A stretch of DNA of 64,000 bases from Shewanella sp. AS1 (GCF_021412565.1 NZ_JAKCLJ010000011.1:1-64000); one strand, 5' to 3'; shown: positions 17,226-26,236, counted from the stretch's first letter. Numbers and translations are program-made. Notes: generated from the sequence alone by a model not told the origin.

Positions 17226-18598
17226 TGAAATTCCAAAGCCTACCTAACCGTATTTTTATCAAACTGCTGCTGAGCTTCTGGCTCTGCAGCAGTTTAATTA
17301 TTGCCATAGTCGGCTTGCTACCTCTGCTGCAGCAAAATCATACTGAAAATGAGATAGGGCCAAAGCTAGATGCACTGCTTGTCCGAGTCGCACAACATAT
17401 TCAAAAGAAGCCTGAGCTGGTAAAACCCCATGATGGGCGCCACAGGTGGCATAGAATAAAGGAGATCGGCAATCGACCCGTGCGTTTCTATCTGGTCGAT
17501 GAACAAGGGCAAGTCATCAACACAGAGCGGGTGCCTCGCGAGATGCGCCGCTTTATGCTGCTGGCCGAAGATGCCGGTCGCCCCATCAGCCACAACTTTA
17601 AGAATGAAATTCTCTTCGGCCCCCACGAATTTGCAGTGGAAGGCCATAAATATAGCCTCTACGGGCGACTCGCCGAGATGCACCCGCGCCCCTGGTTCCT
17701 CTTCTTTGCCGACAATATTGTCTTCACTCTGATTTTGGCCATCGTTCTCTCCGGCCTGCTCTGCGGTATTCTCGCCTGGCACTTGGGCAAACCGCTGCGC
17801 TCACTCAAACAGAGCGTCGAGGCGGTTGCCAAGGGCGATTTAAGCCACAGGGCGGATAAGAGCACGACGAAACGTAGCGATGAGATAGGCCAATTGGCGG
17901 TCGCCTTCAATGCCATGGCGGGCTCGATTCAGTCTATGGTTTGTAGCCAGCAGCGCCTGATCAGCGACATCTCCCATGAACTGCGCACCCCGCTGACAAG
18001 GCTGCAACTGGCGCTGGCCGTTGCCCGCAAAAAGGGTCAGGAGTCCAGCGAGCTTGAACGTATTAGCTATGAGTCCGAGCAGCTCAAAGCCATGATAGAT
18101 GAGCTGCTGGAGCTGTCTCGTGCCAAGCTCCACCTACATGAGAGCAAACACAACTTATCCCTGAGTGAGACCTTGGGCCAAGTGCTTGACGATGTAGAAT
18201 ATGAAGCCGAACAAAAGGGCAAAAAACTCTTTATCGAGATTGACGATCAGCTCACTCTGCCCATAGCGCCACGCCCACTGACAAGGGCCATAGAAAACCT
18301 ACTGCGTAACGCGATTCGTCATGCACAAACAGAGATCACCATCAGGGCATTGCCCAAGGATAATGAGGTGGTTATCCAAGTGATAGACGATGGTCCCGGT
18401 ATCGAAGTGGAGACAGATCTGCAGGCGATATTCGATCCCTTCTATCGTCCACAATCGGCGCGGGAGCGCGAGTCCGGCGGTTGGGGACTGGGACTGGCCA
18501 TCGCCAAGGCGGCCATCGATTCCCATCAAGGCGAAATAGTCGCAACCAATGTTGAGCCCCACGGCTTAAACGTCACTATCCGCTTACCCGCCGCTTAA
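17225..18598 (+). CDS. cpxA: Envelope-stress sensor kinase CpxA
   Basis: A 457-residue inner-membrane histidine kinase. Membrane helix 1 is about 10-33, the periplasmic sensor 34-160 and helix 2 about 165-187. HAMP (188-240) is followed by the phosphoacceptor helix with His251 in SDISHELRTPLTRLQ, then the ATPase domain with NLLRNAIRHA, DDGPGIE and GGWGLGLAIAK. It senses misfolded envelope proteins, held off by CpxP, and phosphorylates CpxR. A terminator follows at 18668, closing the cpxRA operon. Confidence 0.95.
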   Translation: MKFQSLPNRIFIKLLLSFWLCSSLIIAIVGLLPLLQQNHTENEIGPKLDALLVRVAQHIQKKPELVKPHDGRHRWHRIKEIGNRPVRFYLVDEQGQVINTERVPREMRRFMLLAEDAGRPISHNFKNEILFGPHEFAVEGHKYSLYGRLAEMHPRPWFLFFADNIVFTLILAIVLSGLLCGILAWHLGKPLRSLKQSVEAVAKGDLSHRADKSTTKRSDEIGQLAVAFNAMAGSIQSMVCSQQRLISDISHELRTPLTRLQLALAVARKKGQESSELERISYESEQLKAMIDELLELSRAKLHLHESKHNLSLSETLGQVLDDVEYEAEQKGKKLFIEIDDQLTLPIAPRPLTRAIENLLRNAIRHAQTEITIRALPKDNEVVIQVIDDGPGIEVETDLQAIFDPFYRPQSARERESGGWGLGLAIAKAAIDSHQGEIVATNVEPHGLNVTIRLPAA

Positions 18599-18667
18599 GT
18601 GCTGATTCTGGGGAAAGGTCGTCACCTGCGACTTGCCGCTTCACCAAAGCGCCTTAACCACAGATGT

Positions 18668-18699
18668 AAAAAAGCCAGCGCAATGACGCTGGCTTTTTA
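18668..18699. terminator. Bidirectional terminator between cpxA and outer-membrane protein gene
   Basis: AAAAAAGCCAGCG / CGCTGGCTTTTT forms a GC-rich stem with a short loop and A/T runs on both sides. Confidence 0.9.
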
Positions 18700-18730
18700 C
18701 TCTGAGTAAATTCTTAGCTGAGCTTAAAGC

Positions 18731-19861
18731 TTAGAAATAGTAACCAAAGTTAATATTAATGCGCTTGTCCCAGCCATCATACACTTCTGGCAGTCCCACA
18801 TGGTTAGTACCACGGGTCGAAGCGTACATGTTTTTGCCCATGATAAAATCGATCATGGTATACATAGGGCCTGAGGAGATGGCTGCGCCTGTGATGTTTT
18901 GATAGCTGGTATCGAAACTGTCGTCGGCGACATCGGGCGTTACTATGCCAAGGTCGTTATAGAACTTGATATTGCCCCAGTCAAAGTCCACCGTCTTAGT
19001 CAGGTTGACGCTGTATGCCTGCGCTTTAGATGCAATCTCATATTGCCAGGCGTAAACAGACATAGCTATCTTGTTGCTGTCAACAGCATCGGCGGCATCA
19101 TATTCATACTGCATCGCCTGCAGTTGTAAGCCCCAGCCCTGATAGCTGCTGTCCATGCTCAGCGCAAAGGCGTAACGGTCGCCATTATTACCTGTATTAC
19201 TGTTATAGATCTGACCCACCATGGCCGATGCACCAAACAGGGTACGCCCGCCTTCATAGGTCAGCTCATAGGTCTGACGAATGTTAAAGGAGTTGGTTTC
19301 CTCGTTGTAGTAATCTGTGCCGTTAACATTACCTGTGTAGATATCTGTGGCGTAACGCTCGTTGCGCGATGCGCCATACTCGGCATTCTTAAACACAGCA
19401 ATTTCAGTGCCCCAAGCACCGCTTGAGTAGACACCTTTGGCACCGAGATCGTAATCATCTTCGAAACCAAGATAGTAAGGGACGCCAAACCAGTAGCTGT
19501 TAGAGGCAAACCCTGGGTTACCGAAAGGCACCTGAGTCACACCCAGCTGAATCTGCCACTCTGGGTTAACATCATAAAAACCATAACCGTAACGCAGCAT
19601 GTTCCAGCCATCTAAGAAACGATACTCACTGGCGATCCCCCAATCACCTAGCTTGCCGTTAAACTTGATCGCCGCCATGTCGAAAGTGAAATCACCCAGC
19701 TTATCCTTGGAGACCTCATCATAGTCTTTATAACCATAATTGACCCTCAGAGTACCTGAGATATTGATGCCATCTTCTGCGGCCTCAGCCTGAGCAGTAG
19801 AGGTGAAAAGTGATGCAGGTGTTAACAGCACCAAGGGAAGAAATTTGAGAATGTTCATCAT
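18731..19861 (-). CDS. Outer-membrane beta-barrel (porin-like) protein
   Basis: A 376-residue protein with a signal peptide cleaved near AQA-EAAE (25). The rest alternates polar and aromatic residues as in transmembrane strands, and the last strand ends in Phe (ININFGYYF), the BAM recognition signal. Early strands such as INISGTLRVNYGYKDYD resemble phosphate-selective or general porins of Shewanella and Vibrio, but the substrate cannot be told. No cysteine or repeat stands out. The gene is alone; 19862-20501 upstream is its long control region and carries a 7-2-7 palindrome at 19889-19904. Confidence 0.8.
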   Translation of the reverse strand: MMNILKFLPLVLLTPASLFTSTAQAEAAEDGINISGTLRVNYGYKDYDEVSKDKLGDFTFDMAAIKFNGKLGDWGIASEYRFLDGWNMLRYGYGFYDVNPEWQIQLGVTQVPFGNPGFASNSYWFGVPYYLGFEDDYDLGAKGVYSSGAWGTEIAVFKNAEYGASRNERYATDIYTGNVNGTDYYNEETNSFNIRQTYELTYEGGRTLFGASAMVGQIYNSNTGNNGDRYAFALSMDSSYQGWGLQLQAMQYEYDAADAVDSNKIAMSVYAWQYEIASKAQAYSVNLTKTVDFDWGNIKFYNDLGIVTPDVADDSFDTSYQNITGAAISSGPMYTMIDFIMGKNMYASTRGTNHVGLPEVYDGWDKRININFGYYF

Positions 19862-19888
19862 ACAACCAATTTTTTTGTTGAATATAGA

Positions 19889-19904
19889 CAGATATCTATA
19901 TCTG
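19889..19904. promoter_or_regulatory. Perfect palindrome upstream of the outer-membrane protein gene
   Basis: CAGATATCTATATCTG is a perfect 7-2-7 inverted repeat, 28-43 bp before the outer-membrane protein start. It may be an operator or leader hairpin. No known regulator is assigned. Confidence 0.4.
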
Positions 19905-20226
19905 AGGAGTCTGTAACATCACCCGCTTAAACCATAACGGCCAATCGAGTAAAGTTACGCTGTGCGCCATTTCCACCTGGACGGCCCATCAAAGCCTCAG
20001 GAGGAAAGACGACTCAAAAGAGTTACACAAGGCGACTTAGGGTCTCGTTTTTAATGATTAGGTCAAGCCGCCAAAACGCCAAAGAGGAACTCACTACCCA
20101 AAAGCGATAAAACAACCAAGTCACCCAGATCTCTGAAAATGAGAAAACTCTATACATGAGCAAAATGTAAACAGTGCAACCTAACGGCAACAGAGTATGC
20201 AAGCTCACCTAGGAGACATCAAATTC

Positions 20227-20322
20227 ATGCCCCATTTCAGAGCTATTTTTGCGATCTATCGCAAACTATTCAACCGTAAACTAATTAGACATCTATCTAT
20301 TCTTGTAATAAAAAATAGCTAA
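20227..20322 (+). CDS. Possible 31-aa basic peptide
   Basis: An ATG at 20227, 11 bases after AGGAG, opens 31 codons ending in tandem stops (TAA TAA). The peptide begins MPHFRAIFAIYRKLFNRKLI and is strongly basic and amphipathic. It lies in the 640-bp gap between the outer-membrane protein gene and trmL. The spacing to the ribosome site is longer than ideal and the region is AT-rich, so chance is a fair explanation. The rest of 19862-20501 shows no gene. Confidence 0.2.
   Translation: MPHFRAIFAIYRKLFNRKLIRHLSILVIKNS
20249..20264. promoter_or_regulatory. Perfect palindrome upstream of trmL
   Basis: TTGCGATCTATCGCAA is a perfect 7-2-7 inverted repeat 240 bp before trmL. It shares the central AT-CT-AT and arm length with the palindrome at 19889-19904. 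It overlaps the possible small ORF. It may be an operator; the regulator is unknown. Confidence 0.4.
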
Positions 20323-20501
20323 TAAAAAGCAGCTTTGCATTTTTATCACGAAAATACCGTTTCATTTGTAACTATTTCCCAGTTTAAGTATCAAGCCGAA
20401 AACCATCGCCGACAAGACAAAATCCTGGCACGCATCAAATCTTTCCCCTGCACCTGTAATTACGGCTATAATTGCGCCTCATTTGGCAAAGGCAGACTCA
20501 C

Positions 20502-20966
20502 ATGTTCCATATCGCTCTCTATGAACCAGAAATCGCACCCAACACGGGCAATATCATTCGCCTCTGCGCCAACAACGGCTGCCATCTTCACCTGATTGAG
20601 CCATTGGGTTTCGATCTAGAAGAGAAAAAACTGCGCCGCGCAGGTCTGGATTATCAGGATCTGGCCCGGGTCACCCGCCATCAAGATTATGCAAGCTTCC
20701 TTGCCGCTATGGATGGCAGACGCATCATGGCCTGCACCACCAAGGGTAGTCGCCCCCATAGCGAACTGAGTTTTGCCAAAGAGGATGTGCTGCTGTTTGG
20801 GCCAGAGACCCGAGGTTTACCTATGGAAATTATCGAGTCTCTGCCGACCACGCAGCGACTGAGGATCCCCATGGCCGCCAACAGCCGCAGCTTAAACCTC
20901 TCCAACGCGGTGGCCATCATCAGCTACGAAGCCTGGCGTCAGATAGGCTATGAGGGCGCGCTCTAA
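20502..20966 (+). CDS. trmL: tRNA (cytidine/uridine-34 2'-O-)-methyltransferase TrmL
   Basis: A 154-residue SPOUT methyltransferase that puts the 2'-O-methyl group on the wobble base of tRNA-Leu isoacceptors, with SAM as donor. [20 protein letters not shown] is the conserved N terminus; [10 protein letters not shown] and [18 protein letters not shown] form the trefoil knot and SAM site. I use the ATG at 20502 because the family starts here; the longer frame from 20472 adds residues not found in TrmL. It ends [13 protein letters not shown] like its E. coli counterpart. Confidence 0.95.
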   Translation: MFHIALYEPEIAPNTGNIIRLCANNGCHLHLIEPLGFDLEEKKLRRAGLDYQDLARVTRHQDYASFLAAMDGRRIMACTTKGSRPHSELSFAKEDVLLFGPETRGLPMEIIESLPTTQRLRIPMAANSRSLNLSNAVAIISYEAWRQIGYEGAL

Positions 20967-21000
20967 CTAAAGCGAGCCCAAGCTAATCTGCAAAGAACTA

Positions 21001-21034
21001 AAAAGCCCCTGAGATGCGAGTCTCAGGGGCTTTT
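21001..21034. terminator. Bidirectional terminator between trmL and the M16 pair
   Basis: AAAAGCCCCTGAGA / TCTCAGGGGCTTTT is a long perfect stem with a six-base loop and A/T runs at both ends. Confidence 0.9.
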
Positions 21035-21057
21035 GCTATTCGCTGAACAAAATCTAA

Positions 21058-22503
21058 CTAGTTACCGAAGCCCACGGCTTCAATCTCCAGACGTTTCACT
21101 TCACCATATTGGGCGGCAATATCGGCAATCTTGTCGGCATTGCCAATCAGCACATATTGCAGCTTATCTTTGGGGAAATAACTGTCGATCAAACGTTGGC
21201 TCTCCTCCAGCGTCAGGCCATCGACCTTCATCTGAAAATCATTGATAAAACCGTTATCGAAGCCGTAGAGGTACATGTCAGACAGTAACGCCGCCAGCTG
21301 ACCATTGGTCTCAAACTTAGGCGGGAACTGCCCTTTCACATAGGCCTTAGCAGAGTTTAAGCTTGCCTGATCTATCCCCTTCTCCCAGAGACGGCCATAG
21401 GTTTTAATGGCCAGATCGATCGCTTCCTTGGTGGTCGCTGTCTTGGTGAAAGTACTGATCCTAAACACGCCGCCCTGAGAATAAGGCACGAAGCCTGAGC
21501 GGGCACCATAGGTCAGGCCGGCATTTACCCTGAGCTCATCGTTCAGCCAGGAGGTAAATCGGCCACCTAGAATGGTGTTGACCACCTGCAGCCCCACATA
21601 GTCGGGGTTTGAACGGGCGATCCCTTTACCGCCAATCAGGAAGGTCGTCTCTATGGCATCACCTTTGTTGACCAAAAGAACGCGGCTCTTATCCAGCTCG
21701 GGCTGATTCTGAGTCAGATCCTGTGTCTTGAGTTGTTCTCCATTTTTCCACTCGGCAAACAATCCGGTTAATTTGCGCTTCATCTCTGCCGCATCGAAAT
21801 CTCCTACGATGGCGATGGCGCTGTTACCGGGCTGATAATAACTCTTATGGAAGGCCCTTAACTGAGACAGGGTCATCTCCTCCAGCGAGGTACGAGTGCC
21901 CGAGACAGGATTGCCGTAGGGATGATCGCCAAACACCTGCTTATCGAAATAGCGGCTAATCACATTTCGGGGGCTCTCTTTCGCCTGCGCCAGACCGGCT
22001 ATCTCCCGCTGACGCAGCTTTTCAAACTCGCCAGACTCGAAATCTGGGCTAACGAGCAGATCCCGCACTAAAGGCAGCATGGTATCCATGTCCTTCGCCA
22101 TAAAATCGGCACTGACATAGCTGCCCTCTTTACCCGCATTGGCATCTATGGAGGCACCGAGAAAATCCACCATCTGCTCTATGTCAGATTTGGACTTACC
22201 CTTGGCGCCCAGCAAGAGTCCCTGGGCCGTCATGCTGGCGAGACCAAAACTGGTATCCTTAACCGCACCGGCGCGCACCACGGCATTAACAGTGATGAGC
22301 GGCACCTCTTTTTGCGGCATCAGATACAGAGTCAGGCCGTTGTCCAACTGATAGGTTTCATAAGCTGGCATCTTGAAACTGCCGGTATCGATACTCACCG
22401 CTGGCCCCTGCACGGCGCAGCCTGACAAAATCACGCTGGTCGCGATCAACACAAGCGATGTCAGCCTGCTCAGGGCATTAAGTGAAAAAGTTAATGGCTT
22501 CAT
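21058..22503 (-). CDS. M16-family lipoprotein, inactive partner of an M16 peptidase
   Basis: A 481-residue protein with a lipoprotein signal: hydrophobic stretch 14-28 then the lipobox LSGC (Cys29). It has the M16 two-domain fold (KMPAYETYQLDNGLTLYL at the first strand) but lacks the zinc motif H-x-x-E-H; the matching place reads FGLASMTAQGLLLGAKG. The second half keeps the glycine-rich R/Y region typical of the non-catalytic M16 subunit. It overlaps the catalytic M16 gene by four bases (ATGA), so the two are made together and probably form a periplasmic heterodimer, anchored by this lipoprotein. Substrates are unknown peptides. Confidence 0.85.
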   Translation of the reverse strand: MKPLTFSLNALSRLTSLVLIATSVILSGCAVQGPAVSIDTGSFKMPAYETYQLDNGLTLYLMPQKEVPLITVNAVVRAGAVKDTSFGLASMTAQGLLLGAKGKSKSDIEQMVDFLGASIDANAGKEGSYVSADFMAKDMDTMLPLVRDLLVSPDFESGEFEKLRQREIAGLAQAKESPRNVISRYFDKQVFGDHPYGNPVSGTRTSLEEMTLSQLRAFHKSYYQPGNSAIAIVGDFDAAEMKRKLTGLFAEWKNGEQLKTQDLTQNQPELDKSRVLLVNKGDAIETTFLIGGKGIARSNPDYVGLQVVNTILGGRFTSWLNDELRVNAGLTYGARSGFVPYSQGGVFRISTFTKTATTKEAIDLAIKTYGRLWEKGIDQASLNSAKAYVKGQFPPKFETNGQLAALLSDMYLYGFDNGFINDFQMKVDGLTLEESQRLIDSYFPKDKLQYVLIGNADKIADIAAQYGEVKRLEIEAVGFGN

Positions 22504-23831
22504 TCGTCGCCCTCCTCGGTTGCGGCCAGTACGGCAACGGTGCGATTGGCGCGGCGTAAATAAGTCTGTGCCACCCGCTGAATATCCTCAGGCGTCACCT
22601 TGTTGTAGGCTTCTGGTGCGTTAAACAGCTTGTCATAGCTGCCAAAATAGAGCTCGTAACTGCCTATGGTATTGGCCTTGCCATTGATGGTTTCCATGGT
22701 GCGATAGAAGCTCATCAGCTTAAAGTTCTTCACTTTTTCAAGCTCTCGCAGTGTTACGCCCTCAACAGCCACACGCTTGATCTCGCCAATCATCCCCTTC
22801 TCAAGCTCCTTGGCGGTGATCCCAGGCGCGGCGACACCCATCACATAAAACAGGTTGGGGTCGAAACTCATCGGCATATAGGTTTCCACTTCGATAGCCA
22901 CCTGAGGCTCCACCAGCCCCTGATAGAGACGGGAGCTGTTGCCGGTAGAGAGAATAGCCGATAGCAGATCCAGCGCGTAATAATCGTCACTGGAGGTAGC
23001 AGGCACATGGTAGGCCAGCATCACATTCGGTGTGCTAACAGAAGCCTTCTGCACAAACACCCGTCGCTCGCCCTTTTGTAAAGGCTCGACGGTTTTCACC
23101 TCTCTGGGGGGAGCCTGGGCAGGGATGGACGCGAAATATTGATTCGCCAGGGCCTTAACCTGATCGAATTTCACATCTCCGGCAATCACCACCACGGCAT
23201 TATTGGGGGCGTAATAGGTCTTGTGATATTGCACCAGATCCTCCAGCGTCCAGGCGGCAATATCTGACTCATGACCTATCACAGACCAGCTGTAGGGATG
23301 GGCTCTGAAGGCGGCGCCTTTGATCTCCTCCTGCAGGGTGCGCCAGTTGGAGTTTTCAAGGCCAGTGATGCGCTCAGAGGCGACCACACCGCGCTCGCTC
23401 TCCACCATATCGGCATTGATATCCAAGTTTGCGATACGATCGGCTTCGAGATCGAACATAGTCTCTAAGGCGTTGGCAGGGAACCAGTCGGTATAAACCG
23501 TCATATTCTCTGTGGTGTAGGCATTATTGGCGCCGCCGGCGGCTTCCATAGTGCGGTCGAACATCTTAGGTCCGTACTTCTGCGACCCATTGAACATCAT
23601 GTGCTCGAAGAAGTGAGAGATCCCAGTGATACCGGGCATCTCATTGCGAGATCCCACCTTCCAAAACAGATACATATTGGCATTGGGGATAGAAGCATCC
23701 TCCAGCACCATGATCTTCATTCCATTTTCCAGGGTGAAGCTTTTAATATCTTCCGCCTGTGTCGCCTGCACTGCAAACGAAAGCCCCAGGCTTCCGATAA
23801 ACAGACACAAAGCATTCATTGCTCGCAACAT
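22500..23831 (-). CDS. M16-family zinc metallopeptidase, catalytic partner
   Basis: A 443-residue pitrilysin-type peptidase with a signal peptide (cleavage near ATQA, about 25). The inverted zinc motif is HFFEH (73-77), with the third ligand Glu downstream in MVESERGVVASER. The second half holds the non-catalytic domain with the R/Y pair region LRELEKVKNFKL. ATG at 23831 has GGGAG six bases before. It is the first gene of a pair with the HxxEH-less lipoprotein. Processing of periplasmic peptides or signal fragments is likely; specificity is unknown. Confidence 0.9.
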   Translation of the reverse strand: MLRAMNALCLFIGSLGLSFAVQATQAEDIKSFTLENGMKIMVLEDASIPNANMYLFWKVGSRNEMPGITGISHFFEHMMFNGSQKYGPKMFDRTMEAAGGANNAYTTENMTVYTDWFPANALETMFDLEADRIANLDINADMVESERGVVASERITGLENSNWRTLQEEIKGAAFRAHPYSWSVIGHESDIAAWTLEDLVQYHKTYYAPNNAVVVIAGDVKFDQVKALANQYFASIPAQAPPREVKTVEPLQKGERRVFVQKASVSTPNVMLAYHVPATSSDDYYALDLLSAILSTGNSSRLYQGLVEPQVAIEVETYMPMSFDPNLFYVMGVAAPGITAKELEKGMIGEIKRVAVEGVTLRELEKVKNFKLMSFYRTMETINGKANTIGSYELYFGSYDKLFNAPEAYNKVTPEDIQRVAQTYLRRANRTVAVLAATEEGDE

Positions 23832-23986
23832 TTGTCGCTCCCTAACTTAGTCCATAAGCGAGCCACAAAGCGAAAAGCTATCGCAATGAGGCTCTATAAC
23901 AGACAACTATTAAGAGGGGAAACGGTCGGAAAGATCAAGCGAATTATGGTGATATTCACTGTACAAATTTGTAAGCAAATGGCAGA

Positions 23987-24622
23987 TCAGGCGCGGGTAA
24001 AGAAGACCACATCCTTATCTATCACCTCCAACTGCCAATTAAAGTGGGCGGCAATCCATTCGAAGGTGGCGATACTGTAGAAGCGGATATGGGTCAGATC
24101 CTGCTTATAATGCCAGTTGATAAAGGCTTGCTCATCGAGCGCCCTTTTGGTCATCACGGCCAAAATAGCGCCGGGTTTTAGCAAGGAATCAAGCTGTTGT
24201 AATAAGGCAAAAGCATCGGCGACATGTTCTATCACCTCTGTCATGGTAATAAAATCATATTGCTGCTCAAGCAGCTCGGGGCGATTAGCATAATAGAGAT
24301 CGTAATCCGCCATCTTCAGCCCCTGCTCGGCCGCCATAACGCTTATGGTCGGCCCTGGGCCACAACCGAAATCCAGTCCCTGCATCTGTGGTGTCAAACG
24401 GCTACTGAGCGGCTGCCAGGTGCGGCCTAAGAAGCGCCGGTAGCCCTGATCATCACTGTTATTTTGATGTCTATCGTAGAAGGCTTTCTCATCGGCGGCG
24501 CTAAGCAGAAATTCATCGGGCACAGAGATCAGCTGGCAGTGACCACATCTCATATAGCTTCTGTGTCGGTCGCGATGGAACAGGGACAGCGCCAGACTCT
24601 GGCATAAAGGGCAAGGACTCAA
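23987..24622 (-). CDS. Class I SAM-dependent methyltransferase with N-terminal zinc ribbon
   Basis: A 211-residue protein. The N terminus has CPLC (4-7) and CGHC, a four-Cys zinc ribbon. A Rossmann methyltransferase core follows: LDFGCGPGPT (motif I) and DFITMTEVIEHVADAF (motif IV/post). This layout is like the methyltransf_23 group acting on small molecules or lipids. The start is TTG at 24622 with AGAGGAG ahead; no better ATG is near. Target unknown. It is in line with the coiled-coil gene upstream (77-bp gap). Confidence 0.8.
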   Translation of the reverse strand: MSPCPLCQSLALSLFHRDRHRSYMRCGHCQLISVPDEFLLSAADEKAFYDRHQNNSDDQGYRRFLGRTWQPLSSRLTPQMQGLDFGCGPGPTISVMAAEQGLKMADYDLYYANRPELLEQQYDFITMTEVIEHVADAFALLQQLDSLLKPGAILAVMTKRALDEQAFINWHYKQDLTHIRFYSIATFEWIAAHFNWQLEVIDKDVVFFTRA

Positions 24623-24659
24623 GGGTACTCCTCTGGGTCAAACCTTGAGAATAGGACTC

Positions 24660-24711
24660 AAGGCCTAGCTGGTTTGGATTAAGGCTTAGCTGGTTTAGGT
24701 TAAGGCTTAGG
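24660..24711. repeat. Short tandem repeat, 21-bp unit
   Basis: AAGGC(C/T)TAGCTGGTTT(G/A)G(A/G)TT occurs twice in tandem with a third partial copy, at the 3' end of the coiled-coil gene and just beyond its stop. It may be replication slippage. Confidence 0.6.
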
Positions 24712-25047
24712 AAGCTTACGCTCCTGGTTAGCGGCTTTCTTAGCCTCTTGCAGGTATTTCTCCTCACGACTCTGACGCTGATTAAAATCCTGCTGCGCCT
24801 TTTGACGCTGCGCCTCCTCCCAACCAGAACCCTGAGACTTGAGCAGAGCCTGCTCCCTCGCCTGGGTTACTTTAGCCGCCTGGCGCGCTTTCTCCAGCTG
24901 CTCCTGCTCGGTTTTATGGGCGATAACCTCAGCGGCATCGGCCTTTTGGCGCAGCACTTTATGCTCCTTCGCCACAGGGCTTGAGCTGACTAAAATCGAT
25001 GAAAAACCAAGAATTAACACAGTAAGATAACAATAAAGACGCAGCAT
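24700..25047 (-). CDS. Exported coiled-coil protein of unknown function
   Basis: A 115-residue protein with an N-terminal hydrophobic signal (LTVLILGFSSILVSSSP, 8-24), then a nearly unbroken charged helix rich in Lys, Glu, Gln and Ala (VIAHKTEQEQLEKARQAAK onward), ending KLPKP. This suggests a periplasmic coiled coil. No family recognised. Its last codons run into a 21-bp tandem repeat. ATG at 25047 follows a GGGG-rich stretch. Bases 25048-25374 upstream carry no gene I can support. Confidence 0.55.
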   Translation of the reverse strand: MLRLYCYLTVLILGFSSILVSSSPVAKEHKVLRQKADAAEVIAHKTEQEQLEKARQAAKVTQAREQALLKSQGSGWEEAQRQKAQQDFNQRQSREEKYLQEAKKAANQERKLPKP

Positions 25048-25374
25048 AATTTCCCCCTAAGATTTAGCAATCCATCTGTCAGACACGCGAAATGAGATCT
25101 AGATACTAGCATCACTGGCAGAGTAACACAGTGGGATCTTGTAAAAAGAATAAATAGAACAGAAGCGTAAAGAGGGGAATAGCGAATTAACCGATAGTAA
25201 TGCCAGTTGCGAAACGCCGCATTGACTCCCTGCATGGCCAATACCCTGGCATTACTATCTGACCACCCGTTACCAGATGACTTGAGTCTATTAAACCCGA
25301 TTTTTCCTCCGGATATCGTGATCTACCCCGTAAGCTGATCCAAGGACATCGATGTGCATCACAAGTTTAGATAA

Positions 25375-25995
25375 TTATTTTTGGCTTAAATATCTAAGCT
25401 TTATCTCAGCTGGCATGGCGCTCAAATGCTGCTCAACCAAGGCCGCCAACGCCTCGGTTAAAGGCGAGGTATCGCACTGTTTATCTAGGCAGGAAATGGC
25501 CATAGCGGCGGCCTCAAGCGTGGACAGACTATCCTCCCGCTTGGCTTTACGTATGGTGTAATTCGTCGCCTGCTCAAGTTCAAGATGCACCCCAGGGTAT
25601 TGCTTCAGCCAGAGGTTGAGTTGCAGCAGTTTATAGGCCTTGCGCCAGGTGCCATCCAGCAGAAGCAGGATAGCGTCACTGGGCGCCTGCATCTCACTTA
25701 AGTTGTGACTCGCTTCAGAGGGATACAGCAGGAACACAGGCTTTTGCTGCCGCTCAAGATACCCTCTTAGCTCGGCAAAATCCTCTGGGGTTTCTCCCAC
25801 ATGGATCTGCAAATTATCCAGCACGGCTCTCATCAGCTTGACGCTGTTTTTCGCCTGTTTGACCTCGTTTGGGTCTTGCAGCACGATACACTCGACCCGA
25901 GTCGACATCGGCCTTAAGCGATCACAGAGACAGGCGGTTTGCGGATAGTGGCATTTGGGACAGATGGGACGGCTCAAAACAGGCTCTACTCTCAT
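25375..25995 (-). CDS. DTW-domain tRNA-uridine aminocarboxypropyltransferase
   Basis: A 206-residue DTW-domain protein; members such as E. coli TapT place the acp3 group on uridine 47 of tRNA with SAM as donor. A Cys cluster (CPKCHYPQTACLCD) lies at the N terminus, and the name-giving motif is DGTW in LLLLDGTWRKAYK, followed by YTIRKAKREDSLSTLEA. I start at the ATG at 25995 (MRVEPVLSRPICPKC), as in the family, instead of the longer frame from 26133. TapT or a paralogue cannot be decided here. Confidence 0.85.
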   Translation of the reverse strand: MRVEPVLSRPICPKCHYPQTACLCDRLRPMSTRVECIVLQDPNEVKQAKNSVKLMRAVLDNLQIHVGETPEDFAELRGYLERQQKPVFLLYPSEASHNLSEMQAPSDAILLLLDGTWRKAYKLLQLNLWLKQYPGVHLELEQATNYTIRKAKREDSLSTLEAAAMAISCLDKQCDTSPLTEALAALVEQHLSAMPAEIKLRYLSQK

Positions 25996-26136
25996 TAAAC
26001 AACAAAAACCTTGGCTTAGTGTACACCAATCCCCTTGATGAGCATCTGACTTCCCTGGATTGAGGAGATGCCAAACGCTGCAGGCAACATAAGAGCCGAA
26101 GGCGGCCAAGACCTTCTGGATACAGATAATCATGGA

Positions 26137-26174
26137 TAAAAAAAGCCTGCATCAGGGTCAATGAGTGCAGGCAA
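26137..26174 (-). terminator. Terminator of the Bcr/CflA-type exporter gene
   Basis: On the minus strand GCCTGCA and TGCAGGC close a stem around a loop of about 14 bases, followed by seven T residues, 63 bp past the exporter stop. Confidence 0.8.
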
Positions 26175-26236
26175 AAGGGTGATCCCCAGAGCAATCGCTT
26201 AGGGGAGACACGCAATCGGTCACGCCAGATCAAAAA

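Noticed and set aside
20023..20208. 61-aa hydrophobic minus-strand frame in the gap before trmL
   Set aside because: GTG start with no ribosome site; the hydrophobic make-up comes from AT-rich sequence.
25014..25241. 75-aa frame upstream of the coiled-coil gene
   Set aside because: No ribosome site and overlap with the supported gene start.
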